Source: Nocardioides sp. TRM66260-LWL (lineage in GTDB: Bacteria > Actinomycetota > Actinomycetes > Propionibacteriales > Nocardioidaceae). From it: a DNA stretch of 64,000 bases. Under the pieces are notes generated by a model, which searched no databases, was not told the origin of the DNA, and saw only the letters and a list, made by a program, of their open reading frames with translations. Location of the stretch: positions 80,889 to 144,888 of the forward strand of contig NZ_JAIQZK010000007.1 in NCBI RefSeq assembly GCF_020075545.1. Reading direction: 5' to 3'. Made by a program: the position numbers and the translations under genes. Below, piece after piece: positions 1 through 11,103 of the stretch; the stretch's first letter is position 1; each line of letters begins with the position of its first letter.

Positions 1-669
1 CAGCCCGGTCTCGAGGTCGGTCTCGAGACCGCGGTCGATCGCCTCCTTGGCGGCGCGGACCGCGTAGGTGGCGGCGTGCGCGAACTGCTGCGCCCAGGCG
101 ACGGCCTCGGCGTAGACGTCCGCGGCGGGGACGAGCCGGTCGACGAGGCCGAGGGCGAGCGCCTCGTCGGCCTTGACGAACCGGCCGGTCAGGATGAGGT
201 CCTTGGCCTTGGACGGGCCGATCAGGCGGCTCAGGCGCTGGGTGCCGCCGGCGCCCGGGATGATGCCCAGGAGGATCTCGGGCTGGCCGAGCACGGCGTC
301 CTCTGCGGCGAAGCGGACGTCCGCGCACAGCGCCAGCTCGCACCCACCACCCAGCGCGTAGCCGGTGATCGCGGCGACCACCGGCTTGGGGATCCGGGCG
401 ATCGCGGTGAACGCGGTGGTGAGGCCGGAGGAGCGCTTGACCATGTCGACGTGCGACATGTCGGCCATCTCCTTGACGTCGGCGCCGGCCGCGAAGACGC
501 GCTCGCCGCCGTAGATCACCACGGCCTTGACGTCGTCGCGCTCGGTGGCCTCGGCTGCCGCGGCGCGCAGCTCCTCCTGGACCTGCTCGCTGAGCGCGTT
601 CATCTTCGGACGGTCGAGTCGGATCGTGCCGACGCCGTCGCTCACCTCGAGCCGTACGAACTCCCCCAT
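1..669 (-). CDS. Enoyl-CoA hydratase/isomerase, 3' part missing
   Basis: Crotonase-fold enzyme of fatty-acid or other acyl-CoA beta-oxidation, probably hydrating 2-enoyl-CoA in the cytoplasm. Reading leftwards from ATG at 669 the protein starts MGEFVRLEVSDGVGTIRLDR. It then shows the oxyanion-hole segment FAAGADVKEMADM, the GYALGGGCELALCAD stretch and a catalytic-Glu-like segment GQPEILLGIIPGAGGTQRL, in normal order for the family. About 223 residues are present and the frame stays open to the window edge, so roughly 30-40 C-terminal residues lie outside. It is divergent from glgX with 95 bases between the starts. The substrate cannot be told from sequence. Confidence 0.9.
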   Translation of the reverse strand, partial: MGEFVRLEVSDGVGTIRLDRPKMNALSEQVQEELRAAAAEATERDDVKAVVIYGGERVFAAGADVKEMADMSHVDMVKRSSGLTTAFTAIARIPKPVVAAITGYALGGGCELALCADVRFAAEDAVLGQPEILLGIIPGAGGTQRLSRLIGPSKAKDLILTGRFVKADEALALGLVDRLVPAADVYAEAVAWAQQFAHAATYAVRAAKEAIDRGLETDLETGL

Positions 670-764
670 GACCTCTTCCTTCGTCGCGGGCGCCGGAGCG
701 GATGGGTCCGCCCGGTCTTCGCCATCGGCTCCGCACTCTGCCAGGTTCGGCCAGAATGGGACGG

Positions 765-2951
765 GTGAGCGCGACGACGTGGACGCACCTGGGCCAGACC
801 GCGCGGGTCTGGCCCGGACGCAACTTCCCCCTCGGGGCGACCTGGTCGCCGGAGTCGACGAACTTCGCCGTCTACGCCCCCGCCGCGACCGCGGCCTGGG
901 TGTGCCTCTTCCGCGAGGTCGACGGGCGCGAGGAGGAGGAGCGCCTGGCGCTCACCGAGCGCTCCCAGGGCATCTTCCACGGCGCGGTGCCGGGAGTGGC
1001 GCCGGGCACCCGCTACGGCTACCGGGTCGAGGGCCCGTGGGACCCCGAGCGGGGCTGGCGGTTCAACGTCGACAAGCTGCTCCTCGACCCCTACGCCCAC
1101 GCCATCGCCGGCGGTCTCGACCCGCAGCAGCCGGCCTTCGGCTACGTCTTCGGGCGGCCCGACGTCCGCGAGACCACCGACTCCGCGCCGTACGTGCCGC
1201 GCAGCGTCGTCGTCGACCCGACCTTCGGCGGCGGCTTCGACTGGGAGGGCGACGCGCCGATGCACCGGCGCTGGCGCGACACCGTCATCTACGAGATGCA
1301 CGTCAAGGGCATGACCGCCCTGCACGACCGCGTGCCCGACGAGCTGCGGGGCACCTACGCGGGGCTGGCGACGCCCGCCGTCATCGACTACCTCTGCGAC
1401 CTCGGCGTCACCGCCGTGGAGCTGCTGCCGGTGCAGCAGTTCGTCTCCGAGCCGGCGCTCACGGAGCGGGGAGCGGTGAACTACTGGGGCTACAACACGA
1501 TCGGCTACTTCGCCCCGCACAACGCCTACGCGGCCTCGGGCGAGCACGGCGAGCAGGTGCGCGAGTTCAAGGAGATGGTCAAGGCCTTCCACCGGGCGGG
1601 CCTGGAGGTGATCCTCGACGTCGTCTACAACCACACCGCCGAGGCCGGGCCGCTGGGCCCGACGCTCAGCTTCCGGGGCCTGGACGACCGCGGCTTCTAC
1701 AAGCGGGTGCCGCCGCGCCCCGACCCCGCGGGCGGCGCACCGGTCTTCGACGACACGTACTGGGACGTCACGGGGTGCGGCAACACCGTCGACTCCTCCA
1801 ACCCGCTCGCGCTGCGGCTGATCCTCGACTCCCTGCGCTACTGGGTCACCGAGATGCACGTCGACGGCTTCCGCTTCGACCTGATGTCGGCGCTGACCCG
1901 CACCGGCTACGACATCGACATGGGCTGCGACCTGCTCGTCGCCATCGGGCAGGACCCCGTGCTGCGCCACGTCAAGCTGATCGCCGAGCCGTGGGACGCG
2001 TCCATGGACGGCTACCTGGTCGGCCGGATGCCGCCGCCGTGGACGGAGTGGAACGACCAGTACCGCGACGAGATCCGCGACTTCTGGCGCAACCACACCT
2101 CCGGCATCCGCACCGTGGCGACGCGGCTCGCGGGCTCCTCCGACCTCTACGCCGACGACGGCCGCTCGGCGTACGCCTCGATCAACTTCGTCACCGCGCA
2201 CGACGGCTTCACCCTGCGCGACCTGGTGACCTACGAGCGCAAGCACAACGAGGCCAACGGCGAGGACAATCGCGACGGCACCGACAACAACCGCTCGTGG
2301 AACCACGGCGTGGAGGGCGAGACCGACGATCCCGCGATCGCCGCCGTGCGGCGGCGCCAGGCCGCGAACATGATGGCGACGCTGTGCCTGTCCAACGGCG
2401 TCCCGATGATCACCGCGGGCGACGAGCGCGGACGCACCCAGCGCGGCAACAACAACGCCTACTGCCAGGACGACGAGATCTCCTGGATCGACTGGCGGCC
2501 CGACGACGCCTGGCTGGACGTCTACGAGGTCACCAAGGCCGCGCTGCGGCTGCGGCGCGAGCACCCCGCGCTGCGCCAGCGGCACTGGTTCGAGGGCCGG
2601 CCGGCGATCAAGGGCGGGCCGAAGGACCTCGCCTGGCTGCACCCGAGCGGCCGGGAGATGACCGAGCGCGACTGGCACGACCCCGAGCTGCGCTCGGTGG
2701 GCATGTTCGTCTCCGGACGGCCCCTGCGCTCCCCCGGGCCCCGCGGCGAGCAGCAGATCGACGCGTCGTTCGTCATCTGGTTCAACTCCGCCTGGCTGCC
2801 CCAGCCGATCCAGCTGCCGGAGAACGACTGGGTGCAGGCCGGCGAGGTCGTGCTCTCCACCGACTTCAAGCTGCCGGTCGGCACGGTCGTCAAGGCAGGC
2901 GACCGGCTGTCGATCGGTCGCCGCTCGACGGTGGTGCTGCGGGAGGTCTGA
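765..2951 (+). CDS. glgX: Glycogen debranching enzyme GlgX
   Basis: Isoamylase-type GH13 enzyme that hydrolyses alpha-1,6 branches of glycogen after phosphorylase trimming. There is an N-terminal CBM48-like domain (FPLGATWSPESTNFAVYAP) and a GH13 barrel. From GTG at 765 the nucleophile is D372 (GFRFDLMSAL), the acid/base E408 (LIAEPWDA) and the third carboxylate D480 (TAHDGFT). At about 728 aa it has normal length. I chose GTG 765 because CAGAAT lies exactly 7 bases upstream, as in the leaderless genes of this window. ATG 756 in the same frame is the alternative and has no better ribosome site. It is convergent with glgP, 34 bases apart. Confidence 0.95.
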   Translation: MSATTWTHLGQTARVWPGRNFPLGATWSPESTNFAVYAPAATAAWVCLFREVDGREEEERLALTERSQGIFHGAVPGVAPGTRYGYRVEGPWDPERGWRFNVDKLLLDPYAHAIAGGLDPQQPAFGYVFGRPDVRETTDSAPYVPRSVVVDPTFGGGFDWEGDAPMHRRWRDTVIYEMHVKGMTALHDRVPDELRGTYAGLATPAVIDYLCDLGVTAVELLPVQQFVSEPALTERGAVNYWGYNTIGYFAPHNAYAASGEHGEQVREFKEMVKAFHRAGLEVILDVVYNHTAEAGPLGPTLSFRGLDDRGFYKRVPPRPDPAGGAPVFDDTYWDVTGCGNTVDSSNPLALRLILDSLRYWVTEMHVDGFRFDLMSALTRTGYDIDMGCDLLVAIGQDPVLRHVKLIAEPWDASMDGYLVGRMPPPWTEWNDQYRDEIRDFWRNHTSGIRTVATRLAGSSDLYADDGRSAYASINFVTAHDGFTLRDLVTYERKHNEANGEDNRDGTDNNRSWNHGVEGETDDPAIAAVRRRQAANMMATLCLSNGVPMITAGDERGRTQRGNNNAYCQDDEISWIDWRPDDAWLDVYEVTKAALRLRREHPALRQRHWFEGRPAIKGGPKDLAWLHPSGREMTERDWHDPELRSVGMFVSGRPLRSPGPRGEQQIDASFVIWFNSAWLPQPIQLPENDWVQAGEVVLSTDFKLPVGTVVKAGDRLSIGRRSTVVLREV

Positions 2952-2979
2952 GCCGCTCGGAGCCGCCCGGAGCCGCTCG
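2950..2979. repeat. Three 10-bp tandem repeats between glgX and glgP
   Basis: Three direct copies of GAGCCGCTCG (middle copy GAGCCGCCCG) begin within the glgX stop codon and fill most of the gap to the glgP stop. The copies contain partly self-complementary GC-rich arms, so folding as a terminator for the convergent pair is possible. No T-tract is present. Confidence 0.6.
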
Positions 2980-2985
2980 GCCGTC

Positions 2986-5571
2986 TCAGGCGGTCGGCAG
3001 GGCCACCACGCCGAGCTCGGCGGTCGAGGCCAGGTGGTCGTGCCGCGGCACGACCCGCACCGTGTAGCCGAACGCGCCGGCGTGGTCGAGCACGACGTCG
3101 CCGTCGAAGCGGTGGCGCCCGGCCTCGTAGGACTCGGCGAGCGCGAGGTCGACGACGCGGGTCTCGAGCAGCTCGTCGGCCGCCGTCGTGCGGCCGTGCA
3201 CCAGCTGCACCGCGACGTCCTGCGGCGCCAGCCCGCCGAGGGCGACGAACGCGCGCACCGCCATCGCGGCCCCGACCTCCGGGGCGTCGCCGACGCCGGA
3301 GCTCTCGACGTGCTCGACCCGCACGCCCGACCACCCGTCGAGCACCCGCGCCTTCCACTCCGCGAGCGCCACGGCGCCGGCGAAGTCGGCGTCCAGCGCC
3401 CGCGAGGCGTGGGCGGCCGGGGTGTAGAGCTCGCGGACGTAGTCGCGCACCATCCGGCTGGCCAGCACCTTCGGGCCCAGCGAGAGCAGCGTGTGGCGCA
3501 TCATCTCGACCCAGCGGCCGGGCACGCCGTCGGCGTCGCGGTCGTAGAAGCGCGGCGCGACCTCGTGCTCGATCAGGTCGTAGAGCGCCGCGGCCTCGAG
3601 GTCGTCGCGCTTGTCGGCGTCCTCGACGCCGTCGGCCGAGGGGATGGCCCAGCCGTTCGAGCCGTCGAACCACTCGTCCCACCAGCCGTCGAGGATCGAG
3701 AGGTTGAGGCCGCCGTTGAGCGCGGCCTTCATGCCCGAGGTGCCGCAGGCCTCGTAGGGCCGCAGCGGGTTGTTCAGCCACACGTCGCAGCCGGGATACA
3801 GCGGCAGCGCCATGGCGATGTCGTAGTTGGGCAGGAAGACGATGCGGTGGCGCACGCCGGCGCCGTCGGCGAACCGGACGAGCTCCTGGATGAGCCGCTT
3901 GCCGCCGTCGTCGGCGGGGTGCGACTTGCCCGCGATGACCAGCTGGACGGGCCGCTCGGGGTCGGTGAGCAGCCGGGTCAGGCGCTCGGGGTCGCGCAGC
4001 ATCAGCGTCAGCCGCTTGTAGGACGGCACGCGGCGCGCGAAGCCGATGGTCAGGACGTCGGGGTCGAGGGCGTCGTCGATCCAGCCGAGCTCGGCCTGGG
4101 CGGCGCCGCGCTCGCGCCAGGAGTCGCGCAGCCGACGGCGGGCCTCCAGCACCAGCCGCTCGCGCAGCGTGCGCTTGACCGACCAGATCTCGGCGGCCGG
4201 CACCTGGTCGACGACGTCCCAGAACGCCTCGACGTCGTCGCCGTGCGGGTCGGCGCCGCGGCCGGCGGCCAGCTCGAGGATCTCGCGGGCGACCCAGGTG
4301 GGGGCGTGCACGCCGTTGGTGATCGAGCCGATCGGCACCTCCGCCTCGTCGAAGGCCGGCCACAGGCCGTTGAACATGCCGCGCGAGACGTGCCCGTGCA
4401 GCAGCGAGACGCCGTTCGCGCGCTGGGCCAGCCGGAAGCCCATGACCGCCATGTTGAAGACGCCGGGATCGCCGCCCGGGTAGTCCTCCGAGCCCAGCGC
4501 GAGCACCCGCTCGACCGGGACGCCGGGGGTGGCGCCGGGCTCGGCGAAGTACTGCTCGACGAGGCTGCGTGCGAACCGGTCGATGCCCGCGGGCACCGGC
4601 GTGTGGGTGGTGAAGACCGTGGACGCACGGCTGACCTCGAGCGCGGTGGCGAGGTCGAGGCGGGGGCCGGACTCGGGCACCGTGAGCTCGCGGATGCGCT
4701 CGAGGCCGAGGAAGCCGGCGTGGCCCTCGTTGGTGTGGAAGACCTCGGGCTCGGGGTGCCCGGTGATGCGGCAGTAGGCCCGCAGCGCCCGCACGCCGCC
4801 GACGCCGAGCAGCAGCTCCTGGCGCAGCCGATGCTCCGACGTGCCGCCGTAGAGCCGGTCGGTGACGTCGACGTAGGCCTGGGGGTTGCCCTCGACGTCG
4901 GTGTCGAGCATCAGCAGCGGCACGCGTCCGACCGACGCGACCCAGATGCGGGCCACCAGGTCGGGGCCGCCGGGCATCGCGATGGAGATCGTGGCGCGCT
5001 CCCCGGACGGCTCGCGCAGCAGCGAGATCGGCAGCTCGTCGGGATCGAGCACCGGGTAGGTCTCCTGCTGCCAGCCCTCGCGGGAGAGGGCCTGGCGGAA
5101 GTAGCCGTGCCGGTAGAGCAGACCGACGCCGATGATCGGGACGCCGAGGTCGCTGGCGCTCTTGAGGTGGTCGCCGGCGAGGATGCCGAGGCCACCGGAG
5201 TACTGCGGGAGCACGGCGGTGATGCCGAACTCGGGCGAGAAGTAGGCGACCGTCCGCGGGCCGTCGTCACCGACGCGCTGCTGGAACCAGCGCTGCGAGC
5301 CGAGGTAGCGGTCGAGGTCGTCGGCGGCGGCGCCGAGGCGGGCGAGGAACGCCTCGTCGGCGGCGAGCGCCTCGAGCCGGTCGCGCGAGACCGCGCCCAG
5401 CAGCCGCACCGGATCGTGGCCGGTGCTCTCCCACAGGGCCGGGTCGACGGCGGCGAAGACGTCCTGCGTCGGCGGGTGCCACGACCAGCGCAGGTTCGCG
5501 GCGAGGGTGCCCAGCGCGGCCAGCGCGGGCGGCAGGACGGGACGGACGGTGAAGCGACGGATGGCACGCAC
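2986..5571 (-). CDS. glgP: Alpha-glucan phosphorylase GlgP (GT35)
   Basis: PLP-dependent phosphorylase that releases glucose-1-phosphate from the non-reducing ends of alpha-1,4-glucan. The 861-aa protein begins with the DUF3417 region of the short bacterial/archaeal class (LAALGTLAANLRWSWHPPTQ). It carries the PLP-lysine motif GTSGMKAALNGG with the lysine at about residue 615, and the active-site segment HTNEGHAGFLGLERIREL. TAGCGT lies 6 bases before the ATG and TTGGAA 17 bases further up, so the transcript probably starts at the initiation codon. It is divergent from the glgE operon and convergent with glgX, so degradation and synthesis genes lie side by side under separate promoters. Confidence 0.95.
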   Translation of the reverse strand: MRAIRRFTVRPVLPPALAALGTLAANLRWSWHPPTQDVFAAVDPALWESTGHDPVRLLGAVSRDRLEALAADEAFLARLGAAADDLDRYLGSQRWFQQRVGDDGPRTVAYFSPEFGITAVLPQYSGGLGILAGDHLKSASDLGVPIIGVGLLYRHGYFRQALSREGWQQETYPVLDPDELPISLLREPSGERATISIAMPGGPDLVARIWVASVGRVPLLMLDTDVEGNPQAYVDVTDRLYGGTSEHRLRQELLLGVGGVRALRAYCRITGHPEPEVFHTNEGHAGFLGLERIRELTVPESGPRLDLATALEVSRASTVFTTHTPVPAGIDRFARSLVEQYFAEPGATPGVPVERVLALGSEDYPGGDPGVFNMAVMGFRLAQRANGVSLLHGHVSRGMFNGLWPAFDEAEVPIGSITNGVHAPTWVAREILELAAGRGADPHGDDVEAFWDVVDQVPAAEIWSVKRTLRERLVLEARRRLRDSWRERGAAQAELGWIDDALDPDVLTIGFARRVPSYKRLTLMLRDPERLTRLLTDPERPVQLVIAGKSHPADDGGKRLIQELVRFADGAGVRHRIVFLPNYDIAMALPLYPGCDVWLNNPLRPYEACGTSGMKAALNGGLNLSILDGWWDEWFDGSNGWAIPSADGVEDADKRDDLEAAALYDLIEHEVAPRFYDRDADGVPGRWVEMMRHTLLSLGPKVLASRMVRDYVRELYTPAAHASRALDADFAGAVALAEWKARVLDGWSGVRVEHVESSGVGDAPEVGAAMAVRAFVALGGLAPQDVAVQLVHGRTTAADELLETRVVDLALAESYEAGRHRFDGDVVLDHAGAFGYTVRVVPRHDHLASTAELGVVALPTA

Positions 5572-5577
5572 GGCGCG

Positions 5578-5606
5578 ACGCTAGTGCAGAACTTTGATCG
5601 TTCCAA
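5578..5606 (-). promoter_or_regulatory. Probable glgP promoter, leaderless
   Basis: On the minus strand, -35-like TTGGAA (5606-5601), a 17-base spacer, then -10 TAGCGT (5583-5578). Six bases separate the -10 from the glgP ATG, so the expected start of transcription falls on the initiation codon. A perfect 12-bp palindrome, GCTCCGCGGAGC, lies at 5624-5635 in the divergent gap and could be an operator. No comparably clear -10 was seen for glgE. Confidence 0.6.
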
Positions 5607-5738
5607 CCCTTCCGGGCGTAGCGGCTCCGCGGAGCGCCGATGGTCTGAACCAGCCGGGCCACCACCCCTCCGCAGACCCCGCGCCGACCACCCCCGCGGC
5701 GGCTTGCCTGCGGGCCTGCGGGCCGGTTGGGTGGGCGC

Positions 5739-7759
5739 ATGGTCGGTCGCATCCCCGTCATGGACGTCATGCCGCTCGTCGACCCCGGGGCCTCCGCCCA
5801 GGTCGGCGCACCGGGTCGGCAGGCCTCGCCGCTGCGCCCCGCGAAGGCCACCGTCGGGGAGCCGCTGCCGATCACGGCCACCGTCTTCCGCGAGGGCCAC
5901 GACCGGCTCGGCGCCGAGGCCGTGCTCGTCGCCCCCGACGGCACCCGCCGTCCGCCCGTGCGGATGACGCCGGTGCCCGACGTGCCCGACCTCCTGCGGG
6001 CGTGGGTGGTGCCGGACGTCGAGGGCGCGTGGTCCTTCGAGGTGCACGCCTGGAGCGACCCGCTGGCCACCTGGCAGCACGCGGCCGGGGTGAAGATCCC
6101 CGCGGCGATCGACGTGGAGCTGATGTTCGCCGAGGGCGCGCTGCTGCTGCAGCGGGTGCGCGACGCCCTCCCCGTCTCCGCCCCCGACGCCGCCGGGGCC
6201 CGGGCGCTGCTCGACGCCGGCATCAAGGCCTGCGGTGACCGACGACGTCCGCCCGCGGCCCGCCTGGCGGTGCTCGAGGACGACGCGATGACCCGCGTCC
6301 TGCGCGAGCACCCGCTGCGCGAGCTGCTCACCGTCGAGGGCCCGTTCCCGCTCTTCGCCGACCGCCCGCGCGCGCTCTTCGGCAGCTGGTACGAGCTCTT
6401 CCCGCGCTCGGAGGGCGCCGCGCCGGACGCCGACGGCGTGCTGCGCAGCGGCACCTTCCGCACCGCCGCCCAGCGGCTCGACGCCGTGGCCGCGATGGGC
6501 TTCGACGTCGTCTACCTGCCGCCGATCCACCCGATCGGCGAGGTCAACCGCAAGGGGCCGAACAACACCCTGACCCCCGGACCCCACGACGTCGGCTCGC
6601 CGTGGGCGATCGGCTCCAAGGACGGCGGCCACGACGCGATCCACCCCGACCTGGGCACGCTGGAGGACTTCGACGCCTTCGTCGCCCGCGCGGGCGAGCT
6701 GGGCCTGGAGGTGGCGCTCGACCTCGCGCTGCAGGCGGCCCCCGACCACCCATGGGTCACCTCGCACCCCGAGTTCTTCACCACCCGCGCCGACGGCTCG
6801 GTGGCGTACGCGGAGAACCCGCCGAAGAAGTACCAGGACATCTACCCGATCAACTTCGACAACGACCCCGAGGGCGTCCGTGCGGAGATGCTGCGGGTGG
6901 TGCGGCACTGGATGGACCACGGCGTGCGGATCTTCCGCGTCGACAACCCCCACACCAAGCCCCTGGACTTCTGGGAGTGGCTGCTCGGCGAGGTGCGCCG
7001 CACCGACCCCGACGTGCTGTTCCTCGCCGAGGCCTTCACCCGGCCCGCGATGATGCGCGCGCTCGGCTCGGTGGGCTTCCACCAGTCGTACACGTACTTC
7101 ACCTGGCGCACCGCCAAGGGCGAGATCGAGGACTACCTGCGCGAGCTGTCGTCGGAGACCGACCACCTCATGCGGCCCAACTTCTTCGTCAACACCCCCG
7201 ACATCCTCCACGCCTACCTGCAGTACGGCGGTCCGGCGGCGTTCAAGGTGCGGGCGGCGCTGGCCGCGACCTCCTCCCCCACCTGGGGCGTCTACGCCGG
7301 CTACGAGCTCTACGAGCACGTCGCGGTGAAGCCCGGCAGCGAGGAGTACCTCGACTCCGAGAAGTACCAGCTGCGGCCGCGCGACTGGGCCGCCGCCGAG
7401 CGCGAGGACCGCACGCTGGCGCCCTACCTGACGATGCTCAACGAGGTGCGGCGCCGGCACCCGGCCCTGCAGCGCCTGCGCAACGTGACGCTCCACCGCA
7501 GCGACGACGAGCAGGTGCTCGTCTACTCCAAGCGCGAGGGCGAGGACCGCGTCATCGTCGTGCTCAATCTCGACCCGCACGGCACCCGCGAGACCACCGT
7601 GCACCTCGACCTCGCGGGCCTCGGCCTCGACTGGGGCGAGTCGTTCGTCGTCCACGACGAGGTGACCGGCCAGGACTGGACCTGGGGCGAGCACGACTAC
7701 GTGCGCCTCGACCCGCACCACGAGCCCGCCCACATCCTCTCGGTCAGGAGGACCGCCCC

Positions 7760-7763
<4 letters not shown>
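5739..7763 (+). CDS. glgE: Maltosyltransferase GlgE
   Basis: Alpha-1,4-glucan:maltose-1-phosphate maltosyltransferase (GH13_3), which adds maltosyl units from maltose-1-phosphate to glucan. From ATG 5739 the protein has 674 aa, normal for GlgE. The nucleophile is D402 in [10 protein letters not shown] and the acid/base E431 in [12 protein letters not shown]; both motifs are diagnostic of GlgE against other GH13 members. NTPDIL holds the third carboxylate. The same frame could start at TTG 5727, but ATG 5739 is preferred. It is first gene of glgE-treS-mak-glgB; its TGA overlaps the GTG of treS. GlgE is lethal-when-lost in Mycobacterium tuberculosis because maltose-1-phosphate accumulates (family knowledge, not shown here). 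Confidence 0.96.
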
Positions 7764-9588
<1,825 letters not shown>

Positions 9589-9592
<4 letters not shown>

Positions 9593-11103
9593 GCGACCCC
9601 CACCATCCCGCGAACACCCCCGCGACCACCCCCGACGCCGTCACGCACCTCGACCACGGCCTGCTGGCCGACTACCTCGTCCGCACCCGCTGGTTCGCGG
9701 GCAAGGGCCGCGCGTTCTCGATCGGCGCCGTGCGCCGCCTCGGGACGATCGGCGACCCCGCCGCCGACCCGGCCGTCGTCGTGCTGCTCGTCGAGGTGCT
9801 CTTCGACGACGCGGTGGGCGGCCGTGCCGACTACCAGGTGCCGCTCTCGCTGCACCGGCAGCCCGAGCCGACGCTCGAGCACGCCCTGATCGGCGTGTGG
9901 ACGGAGTCCGGGGCCCTCGACGCCGCGATCACCGGCGAGGTCCACGCCTACGACGCGCTGCACGACCGGCGGGCGATGGGCCGCTGGCTGCGGGCGTTCG
10001 ACGCCGCCGGCGGCGGCCCCTCGAGCGACGCGGGGCTGGCCTTCCACCGGCTGCCCGGCCACGACCTCGACCTCGACGCCCCGGCCAGCCTCTTCAGCGG
10101 CGAGCAGTCCAACTCCTCGGTGTTCTTCGGCGAGGACTCCGTGCTCAAGGTGTTCCGCCAGGTCGGCGCCGGCCTCAACCCCGACGTCGAGGTGCACGAG
10201 GTGCTCACCCGGGCGGAGTCGACGCACGTCGCGTCGCTGTACGGCTGGACCGAGACGCGCGCCGACGCCGGGCAGGACGACGTGCTCCAGCTCGCGATGC
10301 TCCAGCAGTTCCTGCGCACCGCGTCCGACGGCTGGGAGCTCGCGCTGGGCAGCGTCCGCGACCTGTTCTCCCAGACCTTCACCCAGCCGCTCGACCTGCG
10401 CGACATCGCCGCCGGCGAGGTGCATGCCCGGGAGGCCGGCGGCGACTTCGCCGGCGAGGCGACGCGACTCGGCGAGGCCGTCCGCGCCGTGCACGACCTG
10501 CTCGCCGAGCGGTTCCCCGCCCAGCGGCTCGACGCCGAGGGCGCCGCGGCCCTGGCGGCCGACATGACCCGACGCCTGCACGAGGCGGCCGCCGCGGTGC
10601 CGGAGCTCGCCCCGCACGTCGAGGGTCTCGAGGCCGTCTACGGACGCGTGGCCGCGCTCGCCGACGTCGAGGTGCAGCGCGTGCACGGCGACCTCCACCT
10701 CGGGCAGACGCTGCGCACCTCGCGCGGCTGGAAGATCGTCGACTTCGAGGGCGAGCCGTCCGCGCCCCGGGCGGAGCGGGTGCGGCCGGCCAGCCGCTGG
10801 CGCGACGTCGCCGGCATGCTGCGCTCCTTCGACTACGCGCCGCGTGTCGTGGGCCGCGACCTCGCCCTCGACCACCCCGAGGACGCCGCCATGCTCGACG
10901 AGCGGGCGGCCGAGTGGGCGCACCGCAACCGCAACCACTTCCTCGCCGCCTACGCCGGCGGCGAGCTCGACGTCGACGCCCGCGTGCTGCTCGACGCCTA
11001 CCTGGCCGACAAGGCCGTCTACGAGACCGTCTACGAGTCCCGCAACCGGCCCGACTGGGTCGCCATCCCGCTGCGTGCCGTCGCGGAGATCGGAGCCGCC
11101 TGA
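9589..11103 (+). CDS. mak: Maltokinase (Pep2/Mak)
   Basis: ATP-dependent kinase making maltose-1-phosphate for GlgE. 504 aa. An N-terminal cap ([19 protein letters not shown], typical of maltokinases) is followed by an aminoglycoside-phosphotransferase-like kinase fold. The catalytic loop is [11 protein letters not shown] with D368, and the metal-binding DFE has D385 ([12 protein letters not shown]). The GTG overlaps the treS stop by 4 bases and the TGA overlaps the glgB ATG (TGATG), so all four operon genes are coupled. Also called pep2 in mycobacteria. Confidence 0.94.

Noticed and set aside
702..764. Upstream start of glgX
   Set aside because: No Shine-Dalgarno; the GTG at 765 has a -10-like element at leaderless spacing.
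642..2678. Long minus-strand frame opposite glgX
   Set aside because: Shadow of glgX with no ribosome site and no family motif.
3034..5967. 977-codon plus-strand open frame opposite glgP
   Set aside because: It lies opposite a complete glgP with all motifs. High GC gives long antisense frames; the translation is His/Gly/Val/Arg-rich without motifs.
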